A stretch of 64,000 nt of DNA. Origin: Hyperoodon ampullatus. Lineage: Eukaryota; Chordata; Mammalia; Artiodactyla; Ziphiidae. Numbering within the stretch: the first letter of the stretch is position 1; every line of letters starts with the position of its first letter. A program made the translations under genes and the position numbers. Location: assembly GCA_949752795.1 (NCBI GenBank), contig OX457071.1, positions 26,396,800 to 26,460,799 on the forward strand, in the 5' to 3' direction. This document shows positions 59,701 through 64,000 of this stretch, piece after piece. The notes under the pieces were generated by a model that was not told where the DNA came from, searched no databases, and saw only the letters and a list, made by a program, of their open reading frames with translations.

Positions 59701-60919
59701 CACCCGGGCGACTCCGGCGTCGAAGGAGGCCTGGTCAGAAACGAATCCCAGCAATTTACGCCCCTGTGCATCCCCATCAAATCCTGAAAGCACGTTTCCT
59801 GGGAGCCTCGCTAAGGTTCCTTCGTCCTCTGCACAAACTAGAGTGTTTTGTTCTTGGGCCTCCAGTGCTGGTTGGAGAGTCTTTTCCATTTCCTGGATCA
59901 TTTCCTTTACCTAACCCGGCGTTGGGAGTGGCTTTTGCTCTGGCTTCAGAATTTGAAAAATAAATAGTACGTGCCCCTGAATGACGTTTAGAATGAGAGA
60001 TACGGTCTTTAATTCCAAGAACGGATCAGTCAGGAGGTAGAATACCGTCTTTTTGTGATGCAAGAGGTGCGTAAGGTGTTTGTGAAACTAGGTGGAGAAA
60101 GTAGTTCAGAATTAGAAACGGAGTTTTGAAGGTTCTAATGCATTTGTCTCCTCTTTCATTTCCGTTTGTGCCTCCCGTTCGGTTTAAGAAGAACATTTTG
60201 TTTTACTACGTAGGTCCAGAAAGGAGATTTTTTTTCTCACGCTGAATTGTTTTTACGTTTATGGTGTGTTTGTGCGTGTGTTTACCCGCCCCCCCCACAG
60301 GCTTAGGACTGGGAAATGCAAACTTAATAGAGCAAACATTTGAGTGCCAGCCAATATGATCATTTGATCATCTGCTTTAAGTCTATGTGAATTTCCTGAG
60401 TTCAAGAAGTAGTAGGAAGCCAGGCTTGGAAGAAACTGATAACTCATGATATCCATCAGAATGAAATGCCAAGGAAATAGCAGATGTGCTGTGAGAGGAT
60501 ACAGAGATGGCTTGATCCATTCTGACTGGCGAGATCAAGGATGGCCTGTGGAGGGTGGTTATTTGAGCTGGCACGTGCTACCACTGTCTGCATACGTAGC
60601 TGAGAGGAGGGGAAGATGTTTCAATTTGCTACAGTCTACATTTGGCTCCTGTCTTGAAGTTCCCACAACTTAAGTTCTGAGTGAATTTACTCCCAACAGT
60701 AGCCTGGTAAAGGGCTGATAAAATATCCTTCGGAAATAATTTTCACTTGGTTGTAGTTGTACACATTATATCTAGTTTCCATTAGTTCATAGACTGTCTC
60801 TTGCAGTTGTGTTGAAAATGTGTTTTGCCTGGTCGATTTTGCCTACCTATGCTTCCTGTGTTTAACAAAACTGATAGCTAATAGAATATAGTGCTTTGCA
60901 GATTACAGAATGCTTTTGT

Positions 60920-61030
60920 ATACATTTAATTATTTCATTTACTGCTCTCACCAGTGCTGTGAGATAGATAGGGCTGGTTTCCCCATTTTCCAAATAAGAA
61001 AACTAAGGCTTAGAGTCTCCAGCGTTTGAA
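60920..61030 (-). mobile_element. MIR relic, antisense, in OBI1 intron 1
   Basis: ATTTCATTTACTGCTCTCAC, CCCCATTTTCCAAATAAGAA and AACTAAGGCTTAGAG follow reversed MIR. Confidence 0.68.
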
Positions 61031-61211
61031 CCTCTGTTACCATTTGTGTCTTCAGTAAGTTACTTCCTAAAAACTCACTTGAACTCATGCATAACAGCAG
61101 ACACTTTTGGTGTCTTTTTTCTGCCATGTACTGGTTAACTGTATTCTAGAATTAAATGTGATTAATTAATTAAAGGTTAATGATTTGTAAATAGGCATTT
61201 GTTTATGTCTA

Positions 61212-61470
61212 CTATGGAGGCAGAACGGCCTAGTGGTTGAGGGCCCTGAGTACTGTGTTCCGACTAAGTTCTAATCTAGGTCTTGCACTTACTAGTTATA
61301 CGACCTTGTAGACATTACTTAACCTCCCTCAGAGCAGTTTCCTTATCTGTACAATGGGATTGATAATATTATTAACATTTATCCTTGTCTTTTGGGGAGG
61401 ATTAAATGAAGTAATTCATATGCAGTGCTTAGCATGAAGCTTGGCACTTAATAAATGTTAACCTTTACTA
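61212..61470 (+). mobile_element. MIR SINE, nearly full length, in OBI1 intron 1
   Basis: GGCCTAGTGGTTGAGGGCCC head, CAGTTTCCTTATCTGTACAA core, AGGATTAAATGAAGTAATTC and GCACTTAATAAATGTTAACC tail. Confidence 0.82.
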
Positions 61471-64000
61471 TGGACACTGAGGCAGACCCTCAAAATGAGG
61501 AAGCCAGCCTTTCCCAGTAAATGTTCTTCCCAGTTGCTTCATGAGACCAGTACACTCACTCAGTGAAGATTTACATTCCCAACAGAGTGGGACCTGTTTG
61601 TCCAGGAAATTGCTACAGTACATCCAGAGGTTTTAGCTGGTTCCCTATCCCTGTTGCCTTTTGTATAGTTAAAGCAAATCTGATCTGCTTGTGCTACTCA
61701 CCCTCCCGCACACAGCTGTATTTGTGGGGTGCTGGAGGTGGCATGGCCTGGAGTAGCAGCGCGTTCCTAATGTTACTTCCATCTGCCCGACACACAGCAT
61801 CTCCGGCCACCTCTGAGATCTGCCTTAAGGTCCTTCCTGACTAGCCCTCTTCTGTATAATCATCCTTTTGCTGCCCTCACCATTTGTACCATATAGAATT
61901 AGCAGTCTTCATTTTTGATTTTTCCACAGAATTAGGGGCCATTATTCCTAGAGGTTTACTGGAAAAAAAAAAAACAACAACCTTGCATATTACTTAAAGA
62001 AGATAGGGGTGGGAGAGACCTTAAATCTGAAGAGATAAGGTAGATGCTGATTGGAATGGGGGTGGAGGTGGCAAGAATGCGGGGGGTGAGCAGTAGTGGA
62101 GATAGTCCAAGTAGGTAAGTGGTTAATGCTCTGTCTTTTGAATACAAATGTGCTTAAAATGGAAAAGTTTAAACATTTTGCATTTCCTACCTCTGACTCT
62201 ACCTCAGTCTTAAAGGTGGATTCTCTCTGCCCAATAATGTTTAGCAACCTTGCCAATATTGTAAGTAAGAGCTCTGTGTGGCCTGAAGAAGTTGGGTACA
62301 TCCTGTGGGACAATTTATATATAACCTTTTCTTGCCTATTCCTCTTTAATTTTTTTCCATGCCTTGGGCTAATAGGCCAGCAGGCCAAAGTACAGAAATG
62401 ATCTAGCCCAGGATATCTGTTCAGTGACATTTGGTAATGCCGCCAGAATGCTACAGACCGGTTTATCTCTAGATAATTCCAGGCTTTTATCTCTTCGATT
62501 AGGATTCAAGGTACGAAACGAAACTGTTGCAGGTAATACTTTTATTGACCGAGTCAGCGTTTTTGCCGTGAGTGACAGCCAAATGTGGCCCACAGTTAGT
62601 TTTATCAAAGGACAAAGGAGGTTCTCAAGAGAAGTGCCAAGCAACTAGGCTTCTAATGCTGTTTAACATTAATATATCATATCCAGTTATTCCTCACTTG
62701 AGCATGAATCCAGTTTGGGGCACCACGCTTTAAGATAAATATAAATAAACTAGAGTATTTGAAATCATTTGGAAAGGAATTGAAATTGAGGTTGGAATAT
62801 AGATGGAATGGAATAGTGTTGGAGTGAATGAACATGATAGCGAATCATTAAAGTATTTTCATTTGGAAAGGAATCAAGCTTTGGGTAGCGCCGCGATATT
62901 AAGATTTGTACTTAATATAATGCAAGCTTTCTGGCTGAAATAATCAGAAATGAGATCAGCTTTCTCAGGATGTGGAGTGTCCGTCTCTTGAAATGTCCAG
63001 TAATAGCATGGACTCTTTCTCACTAGGAACACTGTGGAAAAGAACCCTTCTTTCAGGGAGGACTTCTTGCTTTGCTTTCCACACATGCAGTTGATTTAAA
63101 ATGTTGCAAAGATAGGGCTAGAGACAAAGCCTTAGCAACGTAGCATCCTAACTCTAGGTTGACTAAATTCATTAATCAGTGTTCATTAGGGGCTGTTGAT
63201 TGGCCAGCAAGCCATCCACCTCAGTACATTGAGCCCATGTCGGAGTCCTGATTGTCTCTCAGTTCCCAAGAGTAGATTTAAGAACCAGCCTTGTACATAA
63301 TTGTCACAAGTAATTTGCTTTGGAAAAAAGTCATGTGGAGTATATAAGTTTTGCATTTTCTCTTCTCTAGATTAAAATAAGCTTGAAGAATGTAGACACT
63401 TTCAGAAAAGTATAACAATGTTGTGTCTTAACATGGAGTATAGTAAAAATTAACTCAAAAAAGTGTTGATATATCCTAATAATTTTCAAGGTTGGCATAT
63501 AATAGCTGACATATTTACTTCACAAATAAGATTCCAGTTTATCCTTAAGGCATTCTAGGTAGGGATAAAGGTGGGAGAGGGGAAATGTATTATCTCTCTT
63601 TTCATGTAGACAGAAGTGGGGACCCAGACCAATAGGCATTAAGTATAATAACTGAGTTCTCGGGATCACACAGTTTTAAAGTTCTAGGTCCTAAACTCTG
63701 GCCCAGAGCCAAAGATTTCTTGAAACATAGCAAGAGCAATCCAGGAATTATTTTTAAAAGTTTCCAAATTTCTAAGGTTGAGTAGGCGGGCCCCTAGTAC
63801 AATCATTTCTACCTCAGCTTTGTTTTTCAGTCTTTCTAGGTCTCCACTAGTGAAACCCATAAAATTTTGACACAGGTGCCAGAAGGATATTCTTCAGAGA
63901 AGAAGGATTAGCTCTAGTCTCTAGTAAAGGTGACAAGAGCAGAGAAGTTGATTTGAAGTGAAATTGTCAGGCCAGTTGGTAAAGTTGATCTACTGCCTTT

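Larger units (their letters stand above)
59445..64000 (+). other. OBI1: OBI1 intron 1 (5' part), open at window end
   Basis: The intron begins with the GTAATG donor. The first 250 bases remain CpG-rich, then composition returns to genomic average. I found no sequence encoding the rest of the RING finger, so exon 2 is presumably further right. Recognisable content is limited to two MIR relics (60.92-61.03 and 61.21-61.47 kb). The absence of CHR SINEs and L1 over 4.5 kb contrasts with the upstream region. Confidence 0.7.

Noticed and set aside
59419..59901. 160-codon minus-strand frame at the OBI1 5' region
   Set aside because: Explained by low stop frequency in a CpG island; no motif, and it overlaps exon 1 and intron 1 in antisense.
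59634..59963. 109-codon plus-strand frame after the OBI1 exon
   Set aside because: It falls inside intron 1 and has no similarity to the OBI1 RING continuation.
62395..62650. Candidate exon 2 of OBI1 in the downstream intron
   Set aside because: The frames here do not encode the expected remaining RING cysteines or histidine.

Overview
This window is mammalian nuclear DNA, almost certainly from a cetacean. The main reason is the density of cetartiodactyl tRNA-derived SINEs of the CHR type. I count about 18 copies, most starting GGGCTTCCCTGGTGGCGCAG and many with intact target-site duplications. The window also holds a cetartiodactyl-type full-length L1. There is no prokaryotic, plasmid or viral gene content. 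Nearly all short open reading frames are translations of SINEs, L1 copies or chance.

The only host gene I can support lies at the right end. At 59373-59444 on the + strand is the first coding exon of a gene I recognise as OBI1 (RNF219, ORC ubiquitin ligase 1). It sits in a CpG-rich promoter (about 59.15-59.70 kb) and is followed by a GTAATG splice donor. From 59445 to the window end is intron 1; the second coding exon is not visible. OBI1 acts at replication origins, and its promoter carries ETS-like and E2F-like motifs just before the start codon.

Layout. 0-2.3 kb: an L2 3' end, a CHR SINE, and one L1 fragment nested in another with a 10-bp duplication. 2.3-9.5 kb: mostly unassigned sequence with two CHR SINEs, MIR and L2 relics, an LTR-like element, and a 38-bp tRNA-Ser 5' half flanked by a short duplication. 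9.9-12.2 kb: a near-complete Tigger1-like DNA transposon between TA dinucleotides. 12.4-17.2 kb: old L1s hosting two LTR-like elements and a SINE. 17-24.5 kb: six CHR SINEs, two MER5-like hAT relics and unassigned DNA. 24.5-31.7 kb: a full-length, coding-dead L1 with a perfect 15-bp duplication. 31.7-39 kb: MIR, L1, MER5, LTR-like and pogo-type MITE relics. 39.2-41.5 kb: a nearly repeat-free stretch. 41.5-54.7 kb: SINEs, L2 and MIR relics and LTRs. 54.7-59 kb: further low-repeat, AT-rich sequence leading to the OBI1 promoter.

The 59 kb upstream of OBI1 looks like intergenic or long-noncoding-RNA territory whose structure is mostly layered retrotransposition. I found no CRISPR array, operon or candidate new protein system. 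The observations most worth a second look are the tRNA-Ser half insertion, the prematurely polyadenylated L1 tail fragment at 31.95 kb, the A39-tailed SINE, the signal-peptide-like reading frame at 36.08-35.80 kb, and the low-repeat blocks as candidate constrained regulatory DNA.
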